DNA of 64,000 nucleotides, taken from Plantago ovata (Eukaryota > Streptophyta > Magnoliopsida > Lamiales > Plantaginaceae). The position numbers and the translations under genes are program-made. Positions 9,871 to 20,859 of this stretch are shown one piece after another. The notes beneath the pieces were generated by a model. It searched no databases. It was not told where the DNA came from and saw nothing but the letters and a program-made list of their open reading frames with translations. The stretch's first letter is position 1; each line of letters opens with the position of its first letter. The stretch covers positions 100,725,348 to 100,789,347 of the forward strand of contig CM051456.1 of NCBI GenBank assembly GCA_028274465.1, read 5' to 3'.

Positions 9871-10057
9871 AGGCTAGCAGATCTGATCAGAAAGTCCAGC
9901 TCGATAACGAAACGAAACGAACTAACTTACGCGAAAATAATTAACTAATTATCGAATAAATAATTTACACTGATAATTAATTAACTAAAATAAGTAATTA
10001 AATAATTAAATAATAAAATAATAATTAAATAAATAATTAAAAAAACGGGGTGTTACA

Positions 10058-10068
10058 CTCCACCACCC
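10058..10068 (-). other. Polypurine tract of TR-GAG
   Basis: GGGTGGTGGAG on the minus strand directly abuts the TGTAACACCCC start of the 3' LTR. This is the expected second-strand primer of chromovirus-type elements. The 270 bp between it and the gag stop (10069-10340) hold no recognisable domain. Confidence 0.85.
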
Positions 10069-10340
10069 TTACAAGAAGTTTCGACCTCGAAACTTAACTC
10101 GCGTAGAAATAACGAACGTGGAACGGGTAAACGAAAGTCTTCAAACTTCAAATGTCGGGTCAACGAACACGTTCGCAAGCCAAAGGTTAACAGAATTCGT
10201 AAATAACCTAAGGAAGTTAAAGCTTGCCTCTTCAACCAGATCTTCCAACTAATACTCCTCAACCAAAACGTCGATAATTAAGCTTCAAGTGAATCTATCC
10301 TAGCGGAAGAAAAACTGCACGGTAACGGAAAAGAAAAGAC

Positions 10341-11501
10341 TTAGAAGAAGTTTATCCACGTGAGCGTACCTTTAGCCACACTTGTCGAGGAAGTCTCCCG
10401 TCCAACCATGCTATAGACTCTTGGTTTGGCCTTCACACTACTTCCTTGATTCCTTGGAGCGGTGCCTCCAGATCTTCCTTCTTCCATCAGGGAGTTGCGT
10501 CGCGGACAATCATTGATCTTATGCTCCTTGCTTCCACATGCCAGGCATACACCTTGCTTCCTCCAACAGTTCTTCTCCTCATGAGTGGTGCCTCCGCAGA
10601 AATTGCAATTTCTTCGAGATGGTTGTTCAGCACTTTCGGCCACATGACGAGATCGACTTTTCTGCTCGGTGCGAGAATACTTGGATGGAGAATGACGATC
10701 CTTGCTACTTCTGTGATCGGAACTCCTCTTTCGAGACCGTCAAGGTTCATAGTTCTCGAGTTCTCCCAGACCACTCTCTACCTCAGCAGCTAACTCCACT
10801 GCTTTAATGTAGGTGGGCATGTCGGTCCCGAACAGGCTGTAACGGATCTCTGTGTTCAGACCCTTCACAAAATGGCGCACCTTCTCCCTCTCGTCGTTTT
10901 GAAAGTGCGGCACGTACTTCAGCAGTCGAGTGAACTCGGAGTCATATTCGGCGACATTCATATTTCCTTGCACCAAGGCTTGGAACTCATCTCTCCTGTT
11001 CTCGCGAACTAGGCGAGGCACGAACTTATCCATGAACTCCTTCTCAAAGTTCTCCCAAGTGCGGAAACCTGCTGCTTGTCTCCACCTTGCATCTACGGTC
11101 CTCCACCAATTTCTTGATGCTCCTTCAAACTGGAAAGCCGCGAGCTCAATCATCCTTTCATCAGGGTAGTGCAAGATCGAGAATAGATTCTCCATGCTCT
11201 CCAGCCAAAGCTCAGCTTTGCGGGCATTGGGTGCCCCATCGAACCTGTCGGGATGGAAACGAGCGAAACGTTCCGCAGCCTGATCGATCGTTTGAGTCGG
11301 TGGCGGTGGCGGCGGAGCTGGCTGAACAGGTGGTAGCTCAACGTTGCGTACGCTCTCACTGAAGTTGCCCAAAGCTGCAATGATCCGCTCCACTTGGTCC
11401 TGATTGCCAGCGTTGTTGTTGTTGCCATTGTTGTTGTGGTTGTCGTTGTCATTGGTGTTGCCATTGCCATTGCCGTTGCGGGTGGTGTTCCTTGGAGCCA
11501 T
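10341..11501 (-). pseudogene. gag: TR-GAG gag (Tekay-like capsid/nucleocapsid) with one nonsense codon
   Basis: Start ATG at 11501 (MAPRNTTRNGNGN...). The N-terminus is an Asn-rich low-complexity run from a CAA/GTT-type microsatellite. The Retrotrans_gag domain spans about residues 70-190 (RFDGAPNARKAELWLESME, then FEGASRNWW, then FMDKFVPRLVRENRRDEF). A TGA at 10742-10740 stops it after 253 codons, but the same frame continues for 133 more codons to 10341. The continuation holds two zinc knuckles, CNFCGGTTHEEKNC and CLACGSKEHKINDC. The stop most likely arose from CGA to TGA. No protease follows. Gag alone would package its own RNA. Confidence 0.88.
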
Positions 11502-12353
11502 CCTAACGCAATTAGTCTAAGGTTAGTAACGTAATTAACCATCTTGAGTGAGTCTATCTTCAGGCGTAAACGTAATCTAAGGCACTATCTTAAGTCAACC
11601 TAGTGAACGAGCAAGAGACGCGTAAAAGATGACAAAAAGTGCTAAGGTCAAAATCAAATTAGGGAGTCAAACGGAAAAAAAACAACTAATCATTAAGTAA
11701 ATCCGAGAGCGTGTCTAACCTAGCATGCAAGGCAGACATAAATTAAAAAAAATAAAAATGATAAGGCATAAATAACAAATTCATATGTTGCAGAAAAGGA
11801 TCATAAACATTAAGCATGCAATGAAAGTGTTCTCTCACAAAGTGATCAGTCATTTGACCTCAGTTAACATGAGTCACTTAAACAGTCGGCCGCCTGCCAA
11901 TGATTTATGTCGACTTTGGTTAAACAATAGATAACAGTATGACAGAACCAAGCAAAAACATATATGAATTTCGATAGGAAAAACAAATGCATAAATAAGT
12001 GTCTCAACCTTAAGCATGCAACTAATGACATTAGTAAATAAATATACTTTTAATAAAATACTCATGCATTTCAAAGGAACAATATTATCGCCTTAAGGAA
12101 AATGAACAACGTGGCAATAGGAAGCTTGTGAACTTAGTAGAAGTTAAACAGAATGAATAGCAAGGCATTTTTGGAAGGCGGAAGAGAGAACAGTAGGACA
12201 GATAACAGACGAACACAACGGTTCAGAGTTAATGCGGAAGACCAAACTTTAGAAGAGACAGAACAAAGAATACTCAATCTAATCCAGCGACTTGGACCCT
12301 CACTCGCACCCCAAAGGCCAGAAGACCCTATCCTAGCAAGCTCGAGTTTGAAC
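11502..12353 (-). other. Leader region of TR-GAG
   Basis: AT-rich, non-coding sequence lies between the PBS and the gag ATG. I see no domain, repeat or strong motif; a packaging signal would be expected somewhere here. Confidence 0.5.
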
Positions 12354-12370
12354 TCAAGCTCTGATACCAA
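12354..12370 (-). other. Primer-binding site, initiator tRNA-Met (TR-GAG)
   Basis: TGGTATCAGAGCTTGAG on the minus strand starts 1 bp inside the 5' LTR boundary. It matches the 3' end of initiator tRNA-Met. Confidence 0.9.
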
Positions 12371-13413
12371 CTGTAACGGTACCGGTTTTGAAAACAAAAT
12401 ATTTTCTTGAAAAAGGAAAATCGAAAAAATACTTTAATAACAACGGTCGGCAATAAATGCCAAAATAATCTTTGACGCTAACAATAATAAATAATATCCA
12501 ATGACAACTCAAGTTCGAATGAACAACGAATGAAGACAATAAAAGTGTATCTTCTTATTTTGAAAAAAACCCGTGACACCCCAGACCCTTCTCTCAGTCG
12601 CTGGCATCCTAGTCACGCACATCCTCAGCAGCATCTGGAAGGAAGGAATTTTGAAAAAACAAAAGAGTGTGAGATAAAGGATCTCAGTGAGGTTCTAAGT
12701 TAAAACAGGAAGTAAACAGTTTTAAAACAGAATCCTTTTCAGAAAAACGAGCAAACAGAACAGAACACGTATAACAGATTAACAGAACAGATACGTTGTA
12801 GACCGTTGGTGCAGCCCGCCTTATTGCTCCTACTCCCAGAATGCCCTTATAACTCCCTCCAGAGGGTGCACAACTCCGGATAGAAACAGAAACCCCCGTG
12901 TACTTTGGGGAAACAGATCCTACGACCCTAATAGACCTCAGCGACTTCTGCCTCGCGCCTAAAAGGGAATAGACTAGGCCACGATCAAGCAAACCCGATA
13001 GTCCTCTACTACCCAAGCCTACCTAACCATAACCTAATCGACCGGTCACACAGAAACAGAACAGATACAGAGCAACAAATACAGACAATTAACACCGAGA
13101 GGTGTTCCTGCAGAAAGGTCAGTCCAGAACAGAGCAGCAATAAACGGGAATGCAAAAAGTCATACTTAGGACTTATACTTTTACGCGGAAGCATACAGTA
13201 AACGGTAGATAATAATAGGTACAAACAGTCACATAGCCTTCCAGTTTTTCGCAAATAATAGGTTTAAGGGTGAACACTCACCTTAACTTGCGAGCAAAGA
13301 CCTCCAACGAGTAACGAGCTTTTACGGGTTAACGAACAAAGGAGAACCTAACAAGAAAGTACTAAACATACTTTAGAAGTCGAACGGACGGAAGGAAAAA
13401 GGTTGAAAAAGAA

Positions 13414-13488
13414 ATGGTAAGGACGGGGTTCGAACTCGGGACCTCTAAGTTAGTCAAGCAAGGACCTAACCAACTAGGCTACCAAGTC
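13414..13488 (-). other. tRNA-like segment, second LTR copy
   Basis: Same A-box-like and B-box-like words as 8571-8645, unchanged in this LTR. Confidence 0.5.
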
Positions 13489-14682
13489 AAGTCATTACTA
13501 ACTTACAAAAACAGAAACTAAGTTGAAACATTTTCAGAAACTCTTTCGGTTTTCAGACACTGGAAATTACCAAAATACCCTCAGGTAAATTGCAAAAAGA
13601 TCCTTTTCAAAAACAGAAAGTTCAAACAAAACCAGAAGTTTCCAAACATACAAATCGGTCCTCAAAGAATAAAATGGTTTACGAACAAGTCCCCTGTCAG
13701 TCAACTACGGTCAAAGGAAAAACTGCAAAAAGGTCCTTTAGGTTTTTAGGTTTCCCAAATCAGGCCACAAAAATCCAAAACAGTAACAACAAGGTCCAAA
13801 AGTCCTTTCGAGGTCAAACAGGAAATCAAAGTCAATCATACGAGGTCAAAAGTTCACAAGTCCAGCAAACAGTAACTACAATCTAACAACCTAAGTCCCG
13901 GATCTCGGTTCAAATCAAATAACAAGGTCAGATCGATCAAGGGCAAAACAGTCCAAGGGTAATAAAGTCCAAACAGAATACGAGTACGAGTTTCGAATCA
14001 AGAGCAGCAGTAAGAGAAACGAGATTTACCTTCGAATCGAAAAAGAGAGTTGAACAATCTGCAAATCGAATAAATCGAAAAGAAAAAGGGAATAAACAAG
14101 ATTCGAAACGAACCGAAATCAAAACTGAATTCGGAACCAAAGGATAGAACCGACTTACTGCGAGATCGGAAAATCAACTCGGAACGGAACGAACTAGACC
14201 GGCGGCGACGAAAGGCGAACCGGCGGAATCGATCGGAGTTGACGCGGCGAGAGACAGACGGACAATCGGATCGATCGAATGGATCGATCAACAACACAGA
14301 ACGGCGGCGACTCGCGGTTCAGAGATCAGAGCAGACAGCGGCGGCGGCAACGCGGTCAACGGCGAACGGAGCAAAGCGGCGACGGTGGCACGAGACGGAC
14401 GGAGATGACGGAGCAGCAATCGCGGCGGCGACACGGATCGAACGGCGATCGATCGAACAGAACAGATCGATCTCGGCGGCGAGAATCGATGCGGCGGAAC
14501 GGAAGGCAAGGCGGCGGCGACTGGACGGGACCGAAACGGAGAAGGACGGCGGCGGCGGCGGAGATTTCTTCTTCTCTCTCTTCTCTCTTTCTTCTTTCTC
14601 TTTTCTCTTTCTCTCTAACTTTCCTCTCTTTCTTTCCTTTTGTGAAAAACGGCTGATGAGAATGGGGGGGAGTAATCTGACT

Positions 14683-14753
14683 AGGGTTAGGGTTTTGGTC
14701 AAATAATGGGCCGGTCAAATGGGTCTTTGACTGGGCTCACTAATTGGGCCAAA
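14683..14753 (-). promoter_or_regulatory. Telo-box plus Site II module, 5' LTR copy
   Basis: This copy would drive transcription of the element. It preserves both TGGGCC words and the AGGGTTAGGGTTT word of 9800-9870. Confidence 0.55.
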
Positions 14754-14941
14754 AGGCTAGCAGATCTGATCAGAAAGTCCAGCTCGATAACGAAACGAAA
14801 TGAACTAACTTACGCGAAAATAATTAACTAATTATCGAATAAATAATTTACTCTGATAATTAATTAACTAAAATAAATAATTAAATAATTAAATAATTAA
14901 ATAATAATTAAATAAATAATTAAAAAGAACAGGGTGTTACA

Positions 14942-14946
14942 ACAAA
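14942..14946. repeat. TSD ACAAA, right copy, of TR-GAG
   Basis: It pairs with 7534-7538. Confidence 0.92.
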
Positions 14947-17253
14947 ACTCCTTATGAATTGTTTGTTGGAAGACCTCCTAACATCACTCATCTAAGAGTA
15001 TTTGGTTGCAACTGTTTCGTTCTTAACAATGGTAGAGAATACCTAAGAACATTTCAACCAAAGGCAGACGAAGCGATATTTCTTGGCTACTCCTTGCATA
15101 GTAAAGCTTATAGAGTTTACAACAAAAAGGCACAAAACATTGAAGAATCAGTGCATGTTGTATTCTACGAAAAGTCACAAGGTGTGCCTGCTGAAGAAGA
15201 AATATCAGAATGTATGAAAAAGCTAATCATACATGAGCAAAGAACTGAATCTGATGCTAGGCAAATCAAGTCAATTGAACTAAATGATGATTCTGACAAT
15301 GACTCTCCTCCCCCGAGTCATGACAAGATAAAAATAGCTCACGACAAAGAATTTCCAGCAAAAGACGCGGTTGCTCCGGAAGTTGCTGAAATTACGCAAT
15401 CTCCAGTGCCTGCTGATGAAATACCTCAAACTAGCAATGCTGAAAAAGCAGTTGCTGATGAACAAATCTCAGCAGAGACACAAATTCCCAGTAGTACTGA
15501 ACAAGTACATACTGAAGAGTCACATGCTGATGAGCAAACATATCCTGATCCATCAAACAGAAAACCTGTTAATAAATAGATTAGAGATCATCCCTCTACG
15601 GATATGATTGGCGATATTAATAAACGCCAAGTGACTAGATCCAAAGCTACTCATGGACTTGCTGAAGAAGCAACTCTCGTAGAAGTAGAATCATTGTTCT
15701 CTTGCTTTGTTTAAGAAATTGAACCTAAAACCATAGAAGAAGCTTTAAAGCATTCTGAATGGATAAAGGCAATGCAAGAAGAACTGGATCAATTTGAAAG
15801 GAACAAAGTCTGAAAACTTGTGCCACTTGCTGAAGACAAGAAAGCTATTGGTACAAAGTGGGTGTTCAGAAACAAGCTCAGCGAGTCTGGTGAAGTAACA
15901 AGAAATAAAGCACGCTTAGTTGCTCAAGGTTACTGTCAGACTGAAGGATTGGACTATGATGAGTCTTATGCACCAGTTGCAAGATTGGATGCAATTAGGC
16001 TTTTCTTAGCATTTGCTGCTCACAATGACTTCATTGTTTACCAAATGGATGTTAAAAGTGCATTCTTAAATGGTGAACTTGCTGAAGAAGTCTACCTAGA
16101 ACAACCCCCTGGCTTTGAACTTCCCTCAGAAATCAAGATGGTATACAAGCTTCAGAAAGCTGTATATGGTCTAAAGCAAGCACCAAGAGCATAGTATGAT
16201 ACCTTGGCTAAGTTCTTGCTGGAAAATGGTTTCAAAAAGGGTGAAGTTGACAAAACTTTATTTACCATGAACCATGATGGTAAAATACTCTTAGTTCAAA
16301 TTTATGTGGATGACATAATTTTTGGATCTAAGGACAAGCAACTTTGTGATGATTTTGCCAAACTCATGACAAATAAGTTTGAAATGAGTATGATGGGAAA
16401 ATTGAATTATTTCCTAGGATTGCAAGTCAAGCAACTCAAAGATGGAATATTCATAAATCAAGCAAAGTATGCGAAAGAAATGCTCATAAAGTTTAGGATC
16501 AAAGAGGATGAAAAACCTGAAAAGATCCCTATGAGTGTTGGTACCAAATTGGGCTATACTAAAGAGGACAAAAGTGTTGAAGAACACAAGTATAGGAAGC
16601 TCATTGGTTCCTTGTTGTATCTAACAGCAAGTAGACCTGACATTCAGTATGTTGTTTGTGTGTGTGCAAGATTCCAATCTGATCCAAGAGAATCACACTA
16701 CAAAAAGGCAATCAAGATACTGAAATATGTTAAAGGTACAGTCAATGTTGGATTATGGTATCCTAAAGATTCTGGACTTGAATTGGTTGGCTATTCTGAT
16801 GCTGATCATGGTGCATCAACACTTGATAGAAAAAGTACCTCTGGAACTTGTCAGTTTTTGGGTACTAGATTAATATCATGGTTCAGCAAGAAGCAAACTT
16901 GTGTCGCCAATTCATCTACTGAATCTGAATACATTGCAGCTGGTTGTTGCACAGCTCAAATCCTATGGATTCAGCAACAATTAAGAGATTATGGTATTTC
17001 TGCAAAGAAAACACCAATCTTTTGTGATAATACAAGTGCTATTGCAATTACGCAAAATCCTAAGTTTCACTCTAGGACCAAGCACATTGATATTAGACAT
17101 CATTTCATTAGAGAACATGTGGAAAAAGGTGATATTGAGGTTGTGAAAGTAGGCACTGAAGATCAGCTTGCTGATATCTTTACCAAGCCCCTACCGGATA
17201 ATAGGTTCGCAATGCTAAGGTATAACCTTGGATTGATTGAACTACCTCAATAA
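14942..17253 (+). pseudogene. pol: Copia-1 pol, part 2: integrase C-terminus, reverse transcriptase, RNase H
   Basis: The frame resumes with TPYELFVGRPPNITHLRVFG (integrase C-terminal region). A Glu/Ser/Pro-rich linker follows (about 15200-15570), then reverse transcriptase ([36 protein letters not shown] at 16302-16313) and RNase H (GYSDADHG, TESEYIA, CDNTSAI, HIDIRHHF). It ends FAMLRYNLGLIELPQ and a TAA at 17251. Nonsense codons: TAG 15577, TAA 15712, TGA 15811 (in KV*KLVPL, where Trp is usual) and TAG 16192 (after KQAPRA, where Trp is usual). All catalytic residues I can check are present. Confidence 0.9.
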
Positions 17254-17271
17254 AGGATACACTTGGCAGAA

Positions 17272-17635
17272 TGCTGAAACAGGTATTCAGCAAGTCAAAG
17301 TATTCCTGTCTAAAAGACTCAGTCACTAATTTCTTCTAAGAAATGATAAGTCACTACATGATTGCTGAAACAGGCATTCAGCAAGTAATTCCTTCAAAAC
17401 GGGTATTTGTTAGGAAACTTGATCACTTGCTGAGACAGGCACTCAGTAAGAGAAAGAACTTAAGGATTGCTGAGACGGGCACTCAGACAATCAAAAGATA
17501 CTGAAACAGGTATTCAAGTATCTAAGGAATTTTCTGAGACGGGAACTCAGAAAAAGAGCAAAGCTCATCTCTCAGATTTTACCAAAGGATATCTCAAAGT
17601 ACATAAAGAATTTACTGATACGGGAAATCAGAAAT
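17272..17635 (+). other. Array of eight hairpins with a constant 7-nt loop between copia-1 pol and ORF3
   Basis: Hairpins lie at 17272-17292, 17362-17384, 17389-17416, 17426-17450, 17466-17491, 17496-17523, 17530-17554 and 17610-17635. In order the loops are ACAGGTA, ACAGGCA, ACGGGTA, ACAGGCA, ACGGGCA, ACAGGTA, ACGGGAA, ACGGGAA. The stems are 7-11 bp, some with a bulge, and change on both sides together: CTGAA with TTCAG, CTGAG with CTCAG, CTGAT with ATCAG, TTTTCTGAG with CTCAGAAAA, AGATACTGAA with TTCAAGTATCT. The loops are conserved while the stems covary, which points to a structure under selection or recently amplified. The region is non-coding. I do not recognise it. Confidence 0.8.
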
Positions 17636-17671
17636 ATCTTTTAAACTTAAGAAAATATGTGATATCTAAGT

Positions 17672-17680
17672 AAGGGGGAA
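17672..17680 (+). other. Internal PPT-like AAGGGGGAA after copia-1 pol
   Basis: The core word is the same as in the PPT at the 3' LTR (33050-33062). Extra PPT copies are a reported trait of Sireviruses. The rest, to 18018, is AT-rich, with TTCAGCAAG words and no coding domain. Confidence 0.5.
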
Positions 17681-18019
17681 CTTTCAGCAAGTATCTAGAT
17701 TGTTAATTCAAACTCGCTGAAAAGATTCTTGTCTATTTCAGCAAGCAATCTATCCCTTAATACTCGGTAAAATCAATTTGTGATGTTAAACTGGCACAGA
17801 TAAACTCGCAATAATCATGACATGAAATTCAATCGTGGCCATTGATTAAAAGGAGTTACTTATCTAACGGCTAACAAAACAAAGAGAGAGAGTGCTCTGA
17901 CGGTTTTAGTTAGTGGGCCACTACGCATTCAATGCAAAGGCTCCACTAACTCCAGTGTTTCTCTGTTTTACCCTTGCTGAGAGCTCAAATCGATTGAGTT
18001 TCTCACACACCAGAGACAC

Positions 18020-18028
18020 TATATAAAG
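18020..18028 (+). promoter_or_regulatory. Candidate internal TATA box upstream of ORF3
   Basis: TATATAAAG lies 143 bp upstream of the ORF3 ATG (18163), at a normal distance for a plant promoter with a leader of about 110 nt. A second weak TATATAAG is at 18153-18160, too close to the ATG to be useful. Confidence 0.4.
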
Positions 18029-18162
18029 AAGGAGTTAGAGAAATGACAAAATTCTTTAACTCACATTTCCTTTCTCTGCAAATTCTAGCCTGAATCTACT
18101 GTACCTCCGGTCAAAAAGCAAACTATCTCTTTTCGTACACTCTTTCTTGCTCTATATAAGAA

Positions 18163-19618
18163 ATGGCTCCCAAGAGACAGTCATCTAAGTCCTCAAAGTC
18201 GTCAAAGGTTGACAGTGCTGAAACACGCACTGCTCCGGTGACTACTCCGGCCACAAACATAACGAAAGTTGTGTTGAAAAACGACCGAATCTCAGAAAAA
18301 CCTATGACTCCGTCATATCTTGACACTGCAAAGTGTGAGATGTTGATGCAATGGGGAGGGTTTGCAAAAGAAAGTACATTAGGTACTTTTATGAACAAGA
18401 ACTCGATGACCAAATGAAGAGGCGCTTGAGTTTATCAAGCAACAAGGCCTCATGAACTTTATCTCTGCTCGCACTAAGCAAGTGAGCATGATTGATACAA
18501 TGGAATTCTACAACAATGCAGAAATCCAGTCCCTTACAGACAGTAATGGAGTCACTGAAAAAGTGATCCTTACTTATGATCAGAACACGCAAATCGTCCT
18601 GAAATGGACTGATTTAGCGGAGATATTTCAGATTCCAACCACTGGAACTGAAGATGACGTCACTGCCACTGACGAAGAAATTGAAGCTTTCTACAGTGAC
18701 GTCAGAAATGCAAAAATGAAGAAAGGCGAGATAGCTCCCGTGACTTGGACAAAGCACGTTAAGAGAAAGCAGCTCTGCCATTCACTTGGTCTAGTAGCTC
18801 TGCTACTAATAAAAGTTCTTGACTCCCAAGTTGGAGGAATTGCCCAAGTAGGCCTGAGAAGATGGCCACTGCTGATGCATATCTATGAAAATAAAACGGA
18901 ACTTAACTGGGCTAAGTACATTTTCAACAGGCTTGTTGATTGTGTTACTAAGTTCAAGGTAAAGGTAGAAGACAACAAAGTCTCACCTTCCTTTCCAGTT
19001 ATGTATGGAATCAAGATATGCTATATCCTTGAACATTTCAGGATTCATCTAAGAAACCCATTGCCAATTAAGAAATCTGTGTGCAATGTGGGAAGATCTT
19101 TCTACAAGCAGAATGTACCTAAGATTGCTGGAAAGAAAACTAAGAAGACAACAACTGCAAATGTTGTCAGCACAAGCCGGCAAGAAAGGTATACAACAGC
19201 TGCAGATGTTACCACTCAGCAACTTAGAGATGAAACTGCTGTTGGTAGTGGTAACACAAATGAAACTGCTGTAGAAAATCAACAAGGTACGTGTACAACA
19301 CCTGTTGCTGAAAAAGCAACTATAGATGACTCTGGGAAACTGGAGAAATCTAATAAGAAAAAGAGGAAAGCTGATGATGACACTCAGACTGCAGCGTCAT
19401 CAGCAAACCCCGTACCTAAGAGGAAACGGACAAGCAACAAAAGAAAGAAAACACTGGCTCGCCAGTCAGTCCCTGATGTCCAAGACTCCTCAGTCAATTC
19501 CCAGACAAATGCTGAAACGCATTTGCCAGTAGATGTTGCTGACGTGATTACTGAAGCCTATGTCAGCAATGTTGAAGTGTTTGCGGAAGCCTTCAACAAT
19601 CAACTCAACGTTGATAAC
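18163..19618 (+). pseudogene. Copia-1 ORF3, 5' part (unknown extra protein)
   Basis: Start ATG at 18163 (MAPKRQSSKSSKSSK...), Ser/Lys-rich. Two frame changes near 18370-18420 move the reading from the first frame through YFYEQELDDQ to EALEFIKQQGLMNF; the frame is then open from 18428 (just after a TGA at 18414) to 19618. The domain in the middle (residues ALEFIKQ... to ILEHFRIHL) has the shape of the plant transposon protein domain seen in Athila-H: LGLVALLLIKVL, then LLMHIYENKTELNWAKYIF, then FPVMYGIKICYILEH. A Lys-rich basic tract with KKKRKADDD (likely nuclear) follows. Athila-N interrupts the ORF at 19619; it resumes at 28994. No transmembrane segment is visible. Function unknown. Confidence 0.75.
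19614..19618. repeat. TSD ATAAC, left copy, of Athila-N
   Basis: ATAAC precedes TGATGAATG. The right copy is 28989-28993. Joining the flanks restores ORF3 (…VDN then NTTENRPQG…, matching copia-3 at 36135-36170). Confidence 0.95.
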
Positions 19619-20856
19619 TGATGAATGTGTATTTTACACTTTCATTCGAGTCTTTTTCACCTATTTTAGCTATCCTCTATGATAATTTAGCTATATTTTA
19701 GTACATTTTATTAGAATAGTGTCACGTTTCCCTTTAGAATTTATTTTACAGGTTTTGGTTGAAATTCGGAGATTTCAGGGCAATTATATTGAAGTCTACA
19801 AGGAATTGGTGTTCCAGAAGCCTATTTGGAGTATCTGAAGGTTTCCGGATAGGATTTGGAGTCTAGGGGCCGAATCTGGAGGTTAGAAAGCTACTAGAAG
19901 TCATAAACCGAGTCCGAAAAGGTGAAGAAATCCAAATCCGCGTCGAAAAATGTGGAAATTCCGCGAAAAACTGGGGGGCGAACCGCCCCAGAGGAAATTC
20001 GGGGCCTATATATAGAACTCAAGTTTTTCTCCGAAAATCATATCTTTCCAAGCCTACTTTCTCACCTCTCTCTATAGTTTTAGGTAGGAACTTCCCGGGG
20101 CCTGTCCTGGGAGTTCCGTAGCTTAGGGGATACTTTTTCATAGCAGATTGGAGCGCGTAGATTGACAACCTTCGGTAACTTTGTATCTTACAGTTTTTAT
20201 CTACTTATTTTATTCTTCTTTCAATATGTTTTCTTCTATGATTGCTATTGATTGCATGCCTATTATGAGTAGCTAAATTTATCGTTGGTGGTAGTATGTG
20301 AATTCTTAGCGAGGGAAGATAATCATGCTAATTGCTATATCGCGCATTATACTCAGTGTCATTGCTTTATTTCGTTGATCAGTTGCAACCAAAATTCTCG
20401 TATGTTGTATTGATCATTATGCACACTTGGACACTTGTCGACCAATCAGACCAATTATCTTCGTAGTGTTGAATAATTACGGAACACAATAGGAAGTTAG
20501 TTGTTGACAAGTCAGACCCATATTATCTTCGTAGTGCTTAATACTTGCAACAGGACACAAGATTGATTCAAAGATCTCTATGCAAGACCGAGGAATTTAT
20601 GCATGATTATCGACCCATTATGTTAAGAAGGACCATACTATCACCAATCTCCATTATCTGCTTGAAAACCCCTATTGCTTTCTATTTGCTGTTTTATATT
20701 CTTAATTAGATTTGATAAAGCTAGTATAGTCCTGAGAGAACGACACTCGAGTCATTCTACTACTACACTACGGTTTTCGTTGTAGTTGTGGATTGCCTTT
20801 GTCTAAATAACAAATATTATTTGCTGAATCGAGACCTGACAAATCTCCGTTCATCA
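19619..20856 (+). repeat. 5' LTR of Athila-N
   Basis: 1238 bp, TGATGAATG...CGTTCATCA. A short palindrome with arms GGGGCG and CGCCCC and loop AAC is at about 19975-19990. Confidence 0.95.
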
Positions 20857-20859
20857 AAT

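Larger units (their letters stand above)
7539..10057 (-). repeat. 3' LTR of TR-GAG
   Basis: 2519 bp. In the sense (minus) direction it opens TGTAACACCCCG and ends CGGTACCGTTACA. It holds a telo-box and Site II promoter module (9800-9870), a CT-rich tract (9686-9760, purine on the sense strand), a GC-rich stretch full of CGG and GATCGATC words (9361-9680) and a tRNA-like segment (8571-8645). Apparent arginine-rich reading frames in the GC-rich part are composition artefacts. Confidence 0.93.
7539..14941 (-). mobile_element. TR-GAG: gag-only, Tekay/Del-like Ty3/gypsy element
   Basis: The element is 7403 bp on the minus strand, with LTRs of 2519 and 2570 bp and an internal region of only 2314 bp. 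The internal region carries a PBS, a leader, gag and a PPT; there is no protease, reverse transcriptase, RNase H or integrase. LTR termini on the sense strand are TGTAACACCCC...CCGTTACA, typical of Tekay/Del chromoviruses, and the gag sequence fits. This matches the class of non-autonomous elements called terminal-repeat retrotransposons with a GAG domain. It would need pol proteins from an autonomous relative. The LTRs are almost identical apart from one indel of about 36 bp near 14375-14410, so insertion is recent. Confidence 0.9.
12372..14941 (-). repeat. 5' LTR of TR-GAG
   Basis: 2570 bp, nearly identical to 7539-10057. The main difference is an extra run of about 36 bp near 14375-14410. 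It carries the second copies of the tRNA-like segment (13414-13488) and of the promoter module (14683-14753). Confidence 0.93.

Noticed and set aside
17272..17635. A CRISPR-like array.
   Set aside because: Plant nuclear DNA, repeats imperfect with paired changes, irregular spacing, no cas genes.
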